Shown here one piece after another: positions 41,201 through 49,477 of a DNA stretch of 64,000 nt; within the stretch, counting starts at the first letter, position 1, and the number at the start of each line of letters is the position of its first letter. Both the position numbers and the translations under genes were made by a program. Origin of the DNA: Nannocystis exedens (GTDB lineage Bacteria; Myxococcota_A; Polyangia; Nannocystales; Nannocystaceae); contig NZ_NETK01000001.1 of the NCBI RefSeq assembly GCF_002343915.1, positions 8,198,001 to 8,262,000 of the forward strand, in the 5' to 3' direction. The notes under the pieces were generated by a model. It was not told the origin of the DNA. It saw only the letters and a program-made list of their open reading frames with translations, and ran no database searches.

Positions 41201-41556
41201 CCGCGCCGTCCTCCCACCGCGCCGAGCACCCGCGCGAGCATCTCGCCGTCGACCTCGCCGCGGACCCGCACCACCGCACCGCCGAGCTCGACCTCGATGA
41301 CTCCGGTCTCCGCCACCAACGCCGCTGCCACCTGTTTCGTCACCTCCACGAAGTCGCGCTCGCCCGCCGCTGCGCGGGGCCTCGCCGGCGTCGCTCCCGT
41401 CCGAGCTCGCTGCCGCAGCTTCCACCGCCAGCCCGCCAGCGTGTGCGGGTTGACGCCGATCTGCTTCGCATACTCCCGGCAGCTCCGCCCGCTCGCCTCG
41501 AGGGCCTCGACCCGCTTCTCCCAGATCGCCGGATCCGCCACCTTGCTCGCCGTCAC
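41197..41556 (-). CDS. tnpA: IS66 accessory protein TnpA
   Basis: A 119-aa protein with a helix-turn-helix typical of IS66 Orf1: IWEKRVEALEASGRSCREYA, KQIGVNPHTLAGWRWKLR. The C-terminal part (GVIEVELGGAVVRVRGEVDG) is the usual beta segment. The GTG at 41556 is chosen because it overlaps the stop of the preceding 68-codon ORF (GTGA). It ends in an ATGA overlap with tnpB. Confidence 0.88.
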   Translation of the reverse strand: MTASKVADPAIWEKRVEALEASGRSCREYAKQIGVNPHTLAGWRWKLRQRARTGATPARPRAAAGERDFVEVTKQVAAALVAETGVIEVELGGAVVRVRGEVDGEMLARVLGAVGGRRG

Positions 41557-41759
41557 AGCTGCCTCCACTCCCGGAGCCGACGCGCCCGCTCCTGCGGTGT
41601 CATCGGCCGGAAGTCGATCCGGTAGCCGCCGCTCACGCCTCGAACCTCCCACTTCATGTCGTCCGGTACCAGCAACGCGAAGCTACCCCGCTTCACCGGC
41701 TGCGGCGCCAGCACGACCGCGCCGCGCTCTTCCTTCAAGTCGTTACGCTTCCTCGACAT
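41553..41759 (-). CDS. 68-aa accessory ORF at the head of the IS66 operon
   Basis: Reads MSRKRNDLKEERGAVVLAPQ, with later segments FALLVPDDMKWEVRGVSGGY and MTPQERARRLREWRQL. A GGAGG ribosome binding site lies 4 nt before the ATG and the stop overlaps tnpA, so it is a genuine coupled gene. It is not one of the standard IS66 ORFs. No motif is recognised. Confidence 0.7.
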   Translation of the reverse strand: MSRKRNDLKEERGAVVLAPQPVKRGSFALLVPDDMKWEVRGVSGGYRIDFRPMTPQERARRLREWRQL

Positions 41760-41829
41760 CGATCCTCCTCGAGGGGCCTTGTAGCTGCTCGAGGATCTCG
41801 ATTCACGACGCAGTCTTCCGGACGGATAC

Positions 41830-42709
41830 GTAGCCGCGGCTGCTCCTCGGCGAAGGCCTCGCGGACGGTGCGGGTCTGATCCTCGGGCCAGCGCCGATCC
41901 ATCGCGGGGCCGTCGCAGAAGGCCTCGAGCTGGGCGTTGAGGTCGTCCAGTCCGTCGAAGGGTCGGGCCGCGAAGAATGCCTCACGAAGGTAGCGGATCG
42001 CTCGCTCGACGCGACCCTTCTCGTTGCCTCGCCGCGGTCCGCAGGCCCGCGGGGCGAAGCGATAGTGGGTGGCGAGATTCAGCAGCGTGGGGTTGAAGCG
42101 AATGGCGTCACCCCGCCGCTCGACCACGGCGCTCTTGAGGTTGTCGTAGAGCAGCTCCCGCGGCACCCCGCCGAGACGCTCGAGGACGTAGACGTGGCCG
42201 GCGAGGAAGACCGGCATCTGCGACCCGAGGTAGAAGCGCGCGACCAGTCGACGCGACCAGCTCAGGACGACCACGAATGCCATCAGCGGGCGCTCGGCGC
42301 GGCCGATCTTCAGCGTCCCGAAGTCAGCCCAGTCGACCTGCGCCTGTTCGCCGGGCAAGGTCCGGAGTCGCAGGAATGCCTCGCCCTTCGGACGGGCCCG
42401 CAGCCGCGCCACGACCTCGCGCAGGCGCGACCTCTGGCCGGGATAGCCGCGTTCCTTGAGCATGGCGAGCAGCCGGCTCGAGGACAGCGTCGGGTACGCG
42501 GCGAGCGTCTCGCGGATGAAGGGGAGGTACGGATCGACGATCGACGGCCGCTCGCTCAGCGTCGGGCCCATGAGCTCCTTGCGGCCGAGCACGCGACGGA
42601 CGACGCTGTGATGAATCGTGAGCTGACGAGCAATGGTCCCGATCGGCCAGTGCTCCGCAGAATGGAGACGCACGATCTCCGCCTCGATCTCGGGGGTCAT
42701 CCGCTTCAT
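41830..42709 (-). pseudogene. istA: IstA N-terminal part (IS21 copy 3), cut by IS66
   Basis: Starts ATG 42709 in an ATGA overlap with the small ORF. Contains the helix-turn-helix (WPIGTIARQLTIHHSVVRRV), QAQVDWADFG, ELLYDNLKSAVV and RRGNEKGRVERAIRYLREAF, so the whole DDE triad is here. It is interrupted after AFAEEQPRL by IS66; the open frame beyond that (RIRPEDCVVNRDP...) is IS66 DNA. The C-terminal third is at 36677-37310. Confidence 0.92.
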
Positions 42710-43017
42710 GGCTCACCTCGGTCCGTCACGCGGACGCCGATCGACGCCCGCACCAGGGGGCTTGGGGGCACGAGGAGCCCGGGGACGGCGCGGGCGCTGC
42801 CGGATCCATCCGCCAGATCCGCGTCCACATCGCACGCAAGCAGGAGTGGCGGGCCTTGCCACAAGGCCAGGCCCTCCAGGATGTGCCGCAGCGCCAGCCT
42901 CTCCTCGCCCAGGTACGGCAGGTCCGCTTCGAGCAGTCGCCGCGACCGCGATGTCACGGTCAGCCTCGCCCGGCTGTCCTTCAGGACAAGTTCCGAGCGC
43001 CATGGTCTTTCCAGCAT
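42706..43017 (-). CDS. Small IS21 accessory protein coupled to istA
   Basis: About 103 aa from ATG 43017 (MLERPWRSELVLKDSRARLT). Homologue of 3066-3440: shared LRHILEGLALWQG, then a short variable region and SPLVRASIGVRV at the end. The stop overlaps the istA start (ATGA). The frame is open upstream of the chosen ATG, but that part is not conserved with copy 1. Confidence 0.68.
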   Translation of the reverse strand: MLERPWRSELVLKDSRARLTVTSRSRRLLEADLPYLGEERLALRHILEGLALWQGPPLLLACDVDADLADGSGSARAVPGLLVPPSPLVRASIGVRVTDRGEP

Positions 43018-43294
43018 GTGGTTCCTCGCTCCTGCGCGCGCCGACCACCTCCGTGGTGGTCTCGGCCGCGTCACTCCGGAGCCTGCCGTCGCCCTCGCTT
43101 GCGGGAAGACCCTGATGCGTCACTTTCTGCCGGACCGCTTCGCGGTACCGTCGCTGGCGCGCGGCGTGCCGACGGGCCCCAGCGGTGGTTTGTTGGTATC
43201 GACGACCGGCCAGGCGCAGTGATTCCCGCCGCTTCGCCCCGGCACAAACTGGCCCACAGTACAGGTCACCTCGATCACACCGGCGGCACAGCAC
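42713..43294 (-). CDS. Zinc-ribbon / basic-helix accessory protein of IS21
   Basis: Reads LCRRCDRGDLYCGPVCAGAK and RRESLRLAGRRYQQTTAGAR, RHAARQRRYREAVRQKVTHQ: a zinc knuckle plus a basic helix, matching 3190-3717. As there, another CxxC (FLCGRC) lies in frame just before the first standard start (GTG 43294), and the frame is open up to about 43415. The C-terminal half overlaps the small ORF and may not be translated as such. Confidence 0.6.
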   Translation of the reverse strand: MLCRRCDRGDLYCGPVCAGAKRRESLRLAGRRYQQTTAGARRHAARQRRYREAVRQKVTHQGLPASEGDGRLRSDAAETTTEVVGARRSEEPHAGKTMALGTCPEGQPGEADRDIAVAATARSGPAVPGRGEAGAAAHPGGPGLVARPATPACVRCGRGSGGWIRQRPRRPRAPRAPKPPGAGVDRRPRDGPR

Positions 43295-43453
43295 GACGAG
43301 CTGTCGGCACCGCCCGCACAGAAATGCTCGGAATCCCCGCTCGTCGTCGATGGCGTCGCCACTCCGCCGTCGACATCCACTTGCCTTCCTGAGATCGCCG
43401 CGGTACCTTCACCCGTCGATCATCGCCTGACCTTAGGGTCATCTTCGACACCG

Positions 43454-43494
43454 AGCGCTGCGGGCTGCCACACACCGCAGCGCTCACCCTTTTC
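43454..43494 (+). terminator. Terminator-like hairpin near the right end of IS21 copy 3
   Basis: A perfect 11-bp stem (43454-43464 with 43476-43486, GAGCGCTGCGG and complement), 11-nt loop, then ACCC and TTTT. It is in the same place and orientation as the hairpin at 3892-3942 of IS21 copy 1, though with a different sequence and weaker T-run. Confidence 0.65.
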
Positions 43495-43684
43495 TTGACG
43501 GCAGCACCTCTCTACCCGCAGCGCCGTTCCCGTCCGCGAATTCAACCCAAGGACCAGCTGGCCTGGTTCACCCTCGGCCCGATTGGTGGGCTGGCTTACA
43601 CATCAGGCAGGAGCCGCCGAGCCGCTGCGACACCGGCGGCATGTCTCGTCGGCGAATTCACGCGGATCCTGGCCGGCGCTAACG

Positions 43685-43905
43685 CGCATGGTTTCACGGT
43701 CAACTCGACGGCGGCGCCGGCACCCTGACCAACGCCGATGGTGCCGCCGTCGACCTCGATATCAACGGCGACCACTTCAGCGCCGAACTCCGCGGCGAAG
43801 GCGTTACCTACGGCCCTACGATTTCACCAGTACCTCCGTCGTGGGCGACTACGCCGGCCTCTACTGGGGTCAGGCCGACGGCTGGGTCGGCGGCTGGATC
43901 GTCGA
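43685..43905 (+). pseudogene. Fragment of an unidentified secreted-type protein gene
   Basis: Two frames in turn read like one protein: WFHGQLDGGAGTLTNADGAA, VDLDINGDHFSAELRGEGVT, then after a shift near 43812 YDFTSTSVVGDYAGLYWGQA and DGWVGGWIVD. The Gly/Asp-rich composition suggests an exported beta protein. Both ends are cut, by IS21 on the left and IS91 on the right. Confidence 0.5.
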
Positions 43906-43907
43906 CG

Positions 43908-44262
43908 AGAGGACCCATTGCCAATACCCGACGGCGGGCAGCACGTGATCGACGAGCAGCGCGGCGCCTTCGGCCATCCGCCGGCCCATGCACGACGGAC
44001 AGAACCCGCGGCCCCGACACGCGAAGGGTACCCGCAGCTCGTCCCCGCAGGTGCGGCAGGCCGTCCGCACGAAGCCTCGAGCGAAGTCGCCGCACCCCGC
44101 GAACCCTTCGAGCTCGGCCTTCACGAACTCCGGCAACGGACCATGGCTGCTCTCCTCGAGGCGCGCGAGGAAGTCGGCGAGGTGCCGGCGCACCAGCACC
44201 GCGGCATCGCAGTCGTGGGTCTGCCGTGGGACATAGACGCCCGGCCTCGCGCACGCGGGCAT
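43908..44262 (-). pseudogene. IS91-family transposase, N-terminal zinc domain only
   Basis: Reads YVPRQTHDCDAAVLVRRHLA, FVKAELEGFAGCGDFARGFV, RTACRTCGDELRVPFACRGR, GFCPSCMGRRMAEGAALLVD, HVLP. This is the zinc-binding domain of IS91-type transposases, ending at QWVLS. The HUH/Y-transposase catalytic region is absent, and a plausible start lies at the ATG at 44262. Confidence 0.85.
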
Positions 44263-44445
44263 GGCGCCCGTCTCTGCACCGCGCGGCCGCTCGCGACTGC
44301 TCACCAAGTCGCCGTGGGCGCTGCTGAACCGGCGCGCCGCATCGCCGCGCCCTGGCTTGCGGGCTGGACGGGTGGCCTGCAGATGGGCCGCCCACGGGGC
44401 GCGGGACCTGGAGCGTCTCCAGTATCTCTCCACGAGACAGGTCGA

Positions 44446-44474
44446 AGCCCGTGAGTCCTGGGGACTCACGGGCT
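44446..44474. repeat. 13-bp perfect hairpin
   Basis: AGCCCGTGAGTCC (44446-44458) and its complement (44462-44474) with a 3-nt loop. It lies upstream of the IS91 transposase fragment and about 85 nt after the stop of the DUF4215 gene on the minus strand. No T-run follows on either strand. It could be an IS91 terminal hairpin or part of a terminator. Confidence 0.6.
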
Positions 44475-44558
44475 CTCAAGCACTAGCAGAATTTCTGTGC
44501 CAGGACGCGGACTTGGGGCGAAGGCGAGCGCGATCAAAGGGTTGGCGAAGTCCGGGTC

Positions 44559-46019
44559 TCACTGCTCGAAACAATAGATTCGCCGGGTGCCGGCGCAGGT
44601 GAGCGGTTGGTCGGCCTTCGACCAGGTCGCGTTGGTGGCGGAGAAGCTGCCGGTCTCGCCGTGGTAGGTTTGGGTCGTGGTAAAGCCGCCGCACATGTAG
44701 AGGGCGGCGGTGCCGTCGGCGTTGGTGCCGGTCCACACGCCGGCGCCGTTGGCGGCAGTGCCGAATTCGGTGAGGCTGATCGGCGCGTCGAGCGTGCCGT
44801 CGAGCAGGTCGGCCCAGTCGTCGGCGATGATGATGCCATCGACCCGCGCGTAGCCGCTGGTCGACGGGGTGAAGCGGGTCAGCGGTGTGCTCGTGGCGCT
44901 GCTGAGCCAGGCCTGCCACGTGCCGCCGAGCCCTGCGGCGGCGGCCCGGGCCGTACATGACGCCGCGGCCCCGTCGAGTCCGCCCATGTTCCCGGTGTAA
45001 TACGTGCTGCTGACGAACACGCGCTTGGGCACGGTGCAGTTGGCGTTACACCCGTCACCGCTGACGTTGTTGCCATCGTCGCAGGTCTCGCCGGGAGCGA
45101 CGATACCGTCGCCGCAGACGGCGCTGGTGCAGTCCGACCGGCAGGCCTGAGCGGGGCCGTTGTTCTCGCCGTCGTCGCACTCCTCGCCGGGATCGACGAT
45201 CGCGTTGCCGCATTCCTCGAACTCGCACAGCGGGCTGCAGCCGTCGCCGCCGACGTCGTTGCCGTCGTCACAAGCCTCGACCGGGCCGAGGTCGCCGTCA
45301 CCGCATACGTCGAGGATACAGGCGGCGTTGCAGGCGTGGCCGGGGCCGTTGCCCGCGCCGTCGTCGCACTCCTCCGCGCCGCTGCCCTCGCTGTGGACGA
45401 GGCCGTCGCCGCAGGTCGCGAGGGCGCAGGCGAGGGTGCAATCGCCGGCGTCGCTGTTGGCGGCACCGTCGTCGCAGGCCTCGTCGAGCTGAACGAGGCC
45501 GTCGCCGCAGACGGACAGGACGCAGGTGTTGCGGCATTCGTCGTCGTCGACCGCGTTGCCGTCGTCGCAGGCCTCGCCGGGTTGGACGAGGCCGTCGCCG
45601 CAGGTGGGAAGGGCGCAGGCATTGCTGCATTCGTCGTTGTCGACGGCGTCGCCGTCATCGCAGGCCTCGTCCGGGCCGACGAGTCCGTCGCCGCACACGT
45701 TGTGCTGGCATTCGAGCGTGCAGGCGCGGTCGTCGCCGTTGCCCGGTCCGTCGTCGCACTCCTCGTAAGGGCTGATGTCGCCGTCGCCGCAGACGTTGAA
45801 CGTACAGTTCGTGCGACAGACCTGGCCCGGGCCGTTGGCCGCGCCGTGGTCGCATTGCTCGCCGGGGTCGAGCAGGCCATCGCCGCAGGCGTCGGGCGAG
45901 GAGACGTCGACGTGAAGGGAGATCTCGAAGGTGGAGTCGCAGCCGAGCGGCACGAGTTGCAGCGCGGCGGCGAGGAGGCCAGGGTGAAAGAAACGCTCGG
46001 AGGGGAACTTCGTGGGCAT
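44559..46019 (-). CDS. Cys-rich repeat lipoprotein (DUF4215 repeats plus DUF1554-like domain)
   Basis: A 486-aa protein. The signal HPGLLAAALQLVPLGC gives a lipid-attached Cys. About nine CGDGxVxPxExCDDG repeats (residues 45-320) follow. The C-terminal domain begins KRVFVSSTYYTGNMGGLDG and ends WSKADQPLTCAGTRRIYCFE. Same architecture as the array at 18.5-24.7 kb but clearly divergent. Start ATG 46019. Surface anchored; ligand unknown. Confidence 0.88.
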   Translation of the reverse strand: MPTKFPSERFFHPGLLAAALQLVPLGCDSTFEISLHVDVSSPDACGDGLLDPGEQCDHGAANGPGQVCRTNCTFNVCGDGDISPYEECDDGPGNGDDRACTLECQHNVCGDGLVGPDEACDDGDAVDNDECSNACALPTCGDGLVQPGEACDDGNAVDDDECRNTCVLSVCGDGLVQLDEACDDGAANSDAGDCTLACALATCGDGLVHSEGSGAEECDDGAGNGPGHACNAACILDVCGDGDLGPVEACDDGNDVGGDGCSPLCEFEECGNAIVDPGEECDDGENNGPAQACRSDCTSAVCGDGIVAPGETCDDGNNVSGDGCNANCTVPKRVFVSSTYYTGNMGGLDGAAASCTARAAAAGLGGTWQAWLSSATSTPLTRFTPSTSGYARVDGIIIADDWADLLDGTLDAPISLTEFGTAANGAGVWTGTNADGTAALYMCGGFTTTQTYHGETGSFSATNATWSKADQPLTCAGTRRIYCFEQ

Positions 46020-46690
46020 GGGGTCGTGATTCCTGGTGGTTGTTTCTCGGAGTCGGCGCAGTACGGCGCGGACGGTCGCTGCAGCAGTCGACCGTCGGAG
46101 CTCGTCGATTCACCGAAATTTCGAGGGACGCTCCTGCGATGAATCGTGATCGCACCATTCGAAGCAATGGGCGAGCTGCGGACGCGCGCCGCGTTCAGCA
46201 AGGTCAGGCGGGCGACCATAGGCCCGTCACCGAGACCGGGAACGGAGCTTCATTCTCGGCGATCTTCGGAAGGCCGCGAAAATTCGATTCGATGATGTCG
46301 CTGGCCGGCTTCGCATCGCTACCGATTTCAGCCGTGAAGTGGAATGAAGCGCGTGGCGTGGCGCGTCGATCCTGGTTCGCCATCGAGGATCCGGGCGCTC
46401 GAAGGTCGAGCGGTCTCGGTTCGACGCGACGCGACCGGCGCGGCGGTGCGGCGTGGTGATGGGCGAGGACGAGCGAGAGCAGGGGCGTCGCCGGGGAGAG
46501 GTCGGCGAGGGCGAAGGGGCGAGCGGCCGGACGGCGGACGAGGTCGCAAGTTCGCCGCGCGTCCGCGCGGGGGCGACGACGCGTCGGCGAGCTTCAAGGG
46601 CGGACGCGGCCCGCTGCGCCCAGGTCCGCGCGCGGGCGAGCGTGAAGCCGGTCGCCGGGCCGCCCTGGACGTGGTGTACGATGGCCGGCG
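46020..46690. other. Divergent intergenic region, about 670 bp
   Basis: It separates two divergently transcribed lipoprotein genes and must contain both promoters. No RNA gene, repeat or convincing coding sequence was recognised; open frames here are compositional. Confidence 0.3.
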
Positions 46691-48448
46691 ATGTCGACCC
46701 GCACGCCCGTCGCCCACGCTCTCGTCTCGCTCGCGCTCGCCCTCGTCGGTTGTGGCGACGACGGCGGGCAGGCGACGGCGGGACAGACGGCGGGACAGAC
46801 GACGGCGAGCACGAGCAACGGCACCGACCCGACCACCAGTGTGGTGCCGACCTCGACGAGCCCGACCGAGGGCGGCTCGGACAGCGAGACCGGGACCTCG
46901 ACGGGGAGCACGGGGACGATGAGCGGGACGATGACCGGCACCACCGGGCCGACCGATCCGTCGGCGAGCACCAGCAGCTCGACCACCGACGAGACGGCCA
47001 CCGACCCGGTCAAGTTCGACATGGCGAGCAGCTCCGATTTCGGCGCGCCGCCGTCGTCGTGCAAGGTCGTCGACGACATGGACGCGATCGGCGACTGTAC
47101 CGACAAGGCCCCGCCCGATTCGTTCGAGCCCGAGCCGCAGTGGACGTTCACGGGCCCGCCGGGGTTCGAGAACTGCATCGTCACGCCGCTCGTCGTCAAC
47201 CTGACCGACGACAACGGCGACGGGGAGATCGACCTGTGCGACATCCCCGACGTGGTCGTGGTCGCGGGGCCCGACCAGACGTCGGACGTGCCGCCGTCGC
47301 GCCTCTACGTGCTCGACGGCGCGACCGGGGCGGTCCACTTCTTCGCCGCGGAGCTGGTGCAGTTCGGCGGCACGCCGGCGGCCGGCGACATCGACGGCGA
47401 CGGCATCGCCGAGATCGTCGCCATCGAGCCGGGCTACGGCGGCCGCCTGATCGCGTTCGAACACGACGGCCAGGTCAAGTGGAAGAGCAACACCGTGTGG
47501 CCGGGCTCGCAGTCGGGCTCGATCGCGCTGGCCGACATCGACCAGGACGGCGACGTCGAGATCGTCGCCGGCGCCAAATTGTACGACCACAACGGCGTCG
47601 AGATCTGGACCCGCGGCAACGACTCGTCCTACAACGCCTCGGCCATCGCCGACCTCGACGGCCAGCCCGGCCTCGAGGTGCTGGTCGGCGGCGCGGCGTT
47701 CCACGCCGACGGCAGCACCTGGTACGACACCAACCAGTTCGGCTGGGTCTTCCCGCAGGTCGCCAACCTCGACGCCGACCCGCAGCCCGAGGTGCTGCTG
47801 GCCCTCGACAACAAGATCGAGCTGCGCCAGCACGACGGCACGCTGGCGTGGAACTTCACGCCCAACAACCAGGGCGACCTCAGCCGGCCGATCAACATCC
47901 ACGACCTCGACGGCGACGGCGAGCCGGAGTTCGGCGTCAGCGCGCCCAACTTCTACGGGGTCTACGAGACCAATCAGACGCCGCTGTGGGAGGCGATGGT
48001 GGTCGACCAGAGCGGCCAGGCCGGCGGCACGGCGTTCGACTTCATCGGCGGCGGCAAGGCCCAGGCGATCTACGCCGACGAGCACACCGTGTGGGTGTTC
48101 GACGAGATGGGCACGCCGCTGATGGAGACGCCCCACCTGTCGGGCACGATCATCGAATACCCGGTGGTCGCGGACATCGACAACGACGGATCGTCGGAGA
48201 TCCTCGTGGTCTCGAACACGGCGCTCAACGGCGGGGTGGTGCCGTTCACGGTCCAGGCGGTGCGCGACGTCCAGGATCGGTGGGTCCAGGGCCGGCGGAT
48301 CTGGAACCAGCACACCTACCACGTCACCAACGTCCGCGAGGACGGGACCATCCCGCAATTCGAGCCGCCGCACTGGACGAAGCTCAACACGTACCGCACG
48401 CAGGCGCAGATCGCCGCCGGCGGCGAGGTGTGCATCCCGCCGCAGTGA
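46691..48448 (+). CDS. FG-GAP/VCBS-repeat lipoprotein
   Basis: A 585-aa protein. The signal ALVSLALALVGC is a lipobox. A Thr/Ser/Gly-rich linker of about 90 residues follows, then an integrin-like FG-GAP propeller with calcium-type Asp motifs: DDNGDGEIDLCDIPDVV, GDIDGDGIAEIVAIEPG, ADIDQDGDVEIVAGA, HDLDGDGEPEFGVSA, ADIDNDGSSEILVVS. It ends GGEVCIPPQ. Copies of this 3' end recur as remnants at 49016-49050 and 52046-52112. Likely a surface adhesin or binding protein. Confidence 0.88.
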   Translation: MSTRTPVAHALVSLALALVGCGDDGGQATAGQTAGQTTASTSNGTDPTTSVVPTSTSPTEGGSDSETGTSTGSTGTMSGTMTGTTGPTDPSASTSSSTTDETATDPVKFDMASSSDFGAPPSSCKVVDDMDAIGDCTDKAPPDSFEPEPQWTFTGPPGFENCIVTPLVVNLTDDNGDGEIDLCDIPDVVVVAGPDQTSDVPPSRLYVLDGATGAVHFFAAELVQFGGTPAAGDIDGDGIAEIVAIEPGYGGRLIAFEHDGQVKWKSNTVWPGSQSGSIALADIDQDGDVEIVAGAKLYDHNGVEIWTRGNDSSYNASAIADLDGQPGLEVLVGGAAFHADGSTWYDTNQFGWVFPQVANLDADPQPEVLLALDNKIELRQHDGTLAWNFTPNNQGDLSRPINIHDLDGDGEPEFGVSAPNFYGVYETNQTPLWEAMVVDQSGQAGGTAFDFIGGGKAQAIYADEHTVWVFDEMGTPLMETPHLSGTIIEYPVVADIDNDGSSEILVVSNTALNGGVVPFTVQAVRDVQDRWVQGRRIWNQHTYHVTNVREDGTIPQFEPPHWTKLNTYRTQAQIAAGGEVCIPPQ

Positions 48449-48522
48449 CGAGCGAGCATGAGGACGCCCGACAGACCCTGCGATCAGGCGATTGCGATCG
48501 CTTCGCCGACGAGGAGAGACGC

Positions 48523-49002
48523 GTGAGTGACGAGGTCGCCAGAGTGCGAGAGCTGCGGGAGGCGAAGCGACACGAGGACCACCTCGCTGCCGCGTGCGCG
48601 TGTGTTGCGAGAGCGCCGGGCGATGTCCTCGCCCAGATCGAAGCGGCGTACGGCCTCGACCGCGCGGGCGAGGAGCAGCGCGCGCTCGTCCACTATGAAG
48701 CGGCGCGGCGGCTCGGGGTCCCGGCGAGCGAACATCGCCATTTCACGGTCGGTTACGGTTCGACGCTGCGGAACGTGGGGCGCCACGAGGATTCGGTCGC
48801 AGTGTTCGCCGAGGCGGCCGCACGGCACCCGGATTATCCGCCCTTCGCAGCGTTCCTCGCCCTGGCGCTCGAATCGGCGGGCCGTCCTCGTGAAGCGCTG
48901 GCGACCCTGCTCCGTCTCACGCTCCAGGTCGCCCCTCACGATGCATTCGACGGCTATGAACGCGCGTTGACGGAATATCAGCGGGGGCTGGTTCGACGCT
49001 GA
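48523..49002 (+). CDS. Small TPR protein
   Basis: A 159-aa cytosolic protein from GTG 48523, with GAGGAGA 5 nt upstream. TPR-like helices: HLAAACACVARAPGDVLAQI, YGLDRAGEEQRALVHYEAAR, YGSTLRNVGRHEDSVAVFAE and ALALESAGRPREALATLLRL. Such small TPR proteins mediate protein-protein contacts. The upstream frame is antisense-like and was not used. Confidence 0.75.
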   Translation: MSDEVARVRELREAKRHEDHLAAACACVARAPGDVLAQIEAAYGLDRAGEEQRALVHYEAARRLGVPASEHRHFTVGYGSTLRNVGRHEDSVAVFAEAAARHPDYPPFAAFLALALESAGRPREALATLLRLTLQVAPHDAFDGYERALTEYQRGLVRR

Positions 49003-49015
49003 GCGAGATCGTCAG

Positions 49016-49050
49016 CTCGCCGCCGGCGGCGAGCTGTGCATCCCGCCGCA
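49016..49050 (+). pseudogene. Remnant of an FG-GAP lipoprotein gene 3' end
   Basis: CGCCGCCGGCGGCGAG followed by TGTGCATCCCGCCGCAG matches 48414-48446, the codons for AAGGEVCIPPQ, with one change. No upstream propeller sequence remains. Confidence 0.55.
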
Positions 49051-49477
49051 GGAGCGGGAAGCGCGTATCTTCATCGCCAACGACTGCCGGCTCGCATCGA
49101 CAGCGGGAGATCCGCCGCGGGCGGCTCGCTTCGCGTCGCCCGGATGCTCCACGGGGCCGGCAGACAATGTGACGGGGCCGCCGTACCCGGCGCTTCGGAT
49201 GTCCCGAAAGACATACGCCGCGAGCCCGGCCCGGCGATGCAGGCTGGGAGACCTCGCGGGGTCGAACGACGACGCGACACGGCCTGCCCCTGCCTGGGTT
49301 TCGCGCTCCGGACCCTTGCTTCTTCATGGGGCCGCTTGCGTCCACAGGTTCAGGTCGCTGTCCTGCGCGGGCCCGAGTTCGTCTCGACCCCCGCCTTCGA
49401 CCTCCGCAAATCCGCGAGAAATAGGAGCCGTCGGTTCGCGGTTCCGTCGCCGCCCCACGAGACGAGGGAGGGCGACG
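49051..49477. other. Intergenic gap, about 430 bp
   Basis: No gene recognised between the FG-GAP tail remnant and the hydrolase start. The purine-rich GAGGGAGGGCG just before 49478 is the likely ribosome binding site of the hydrolase. Confidence 0.3.

Larger units (their letters stand above)
37311..41829 (-). mobile_element. IS66-family element, itself split by IS1380
   Basis: Ends begin GTA; the terminal 23 nt of both sides read inward match at 19 positions. The 8-bp direct repeat GTAGCCGC flanks it (37303-37310 and 41830-41837), the IS66 norm. It carries four minus-strand genes coupled by 4-nt overlaps: a 68-codon ORF, tnpA, tnpB and tnpC. Without the IS1380 and its duplicated CTAG it would be about 2.76 kb, usual for IS66. 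Confidence 0.93.

Noticed and set aside
39432..41300. A 622-codon plus-strand frame over the IS66 region
   Set aside because: Antisense to tnpC and tnpB; the minus strand has clear IS66 motifs and overlapping starts.
43120..43380. An 86-codon Cys-containing minus-strand frame upstream of the IS21 zinc-ribbon gene
   Set aside because: It overlaps the conserved zinc-ribbon frame, and no counterpart was noticed in IS21 copy 1.
46328..48373. A 681-codon minus-strand open frame
   Set aside because: It is antisense to the FG-GAP lipoprotein gene, has Arg/Val/Asp-rich low-complexity composition and no domain; a high-GC shadow.
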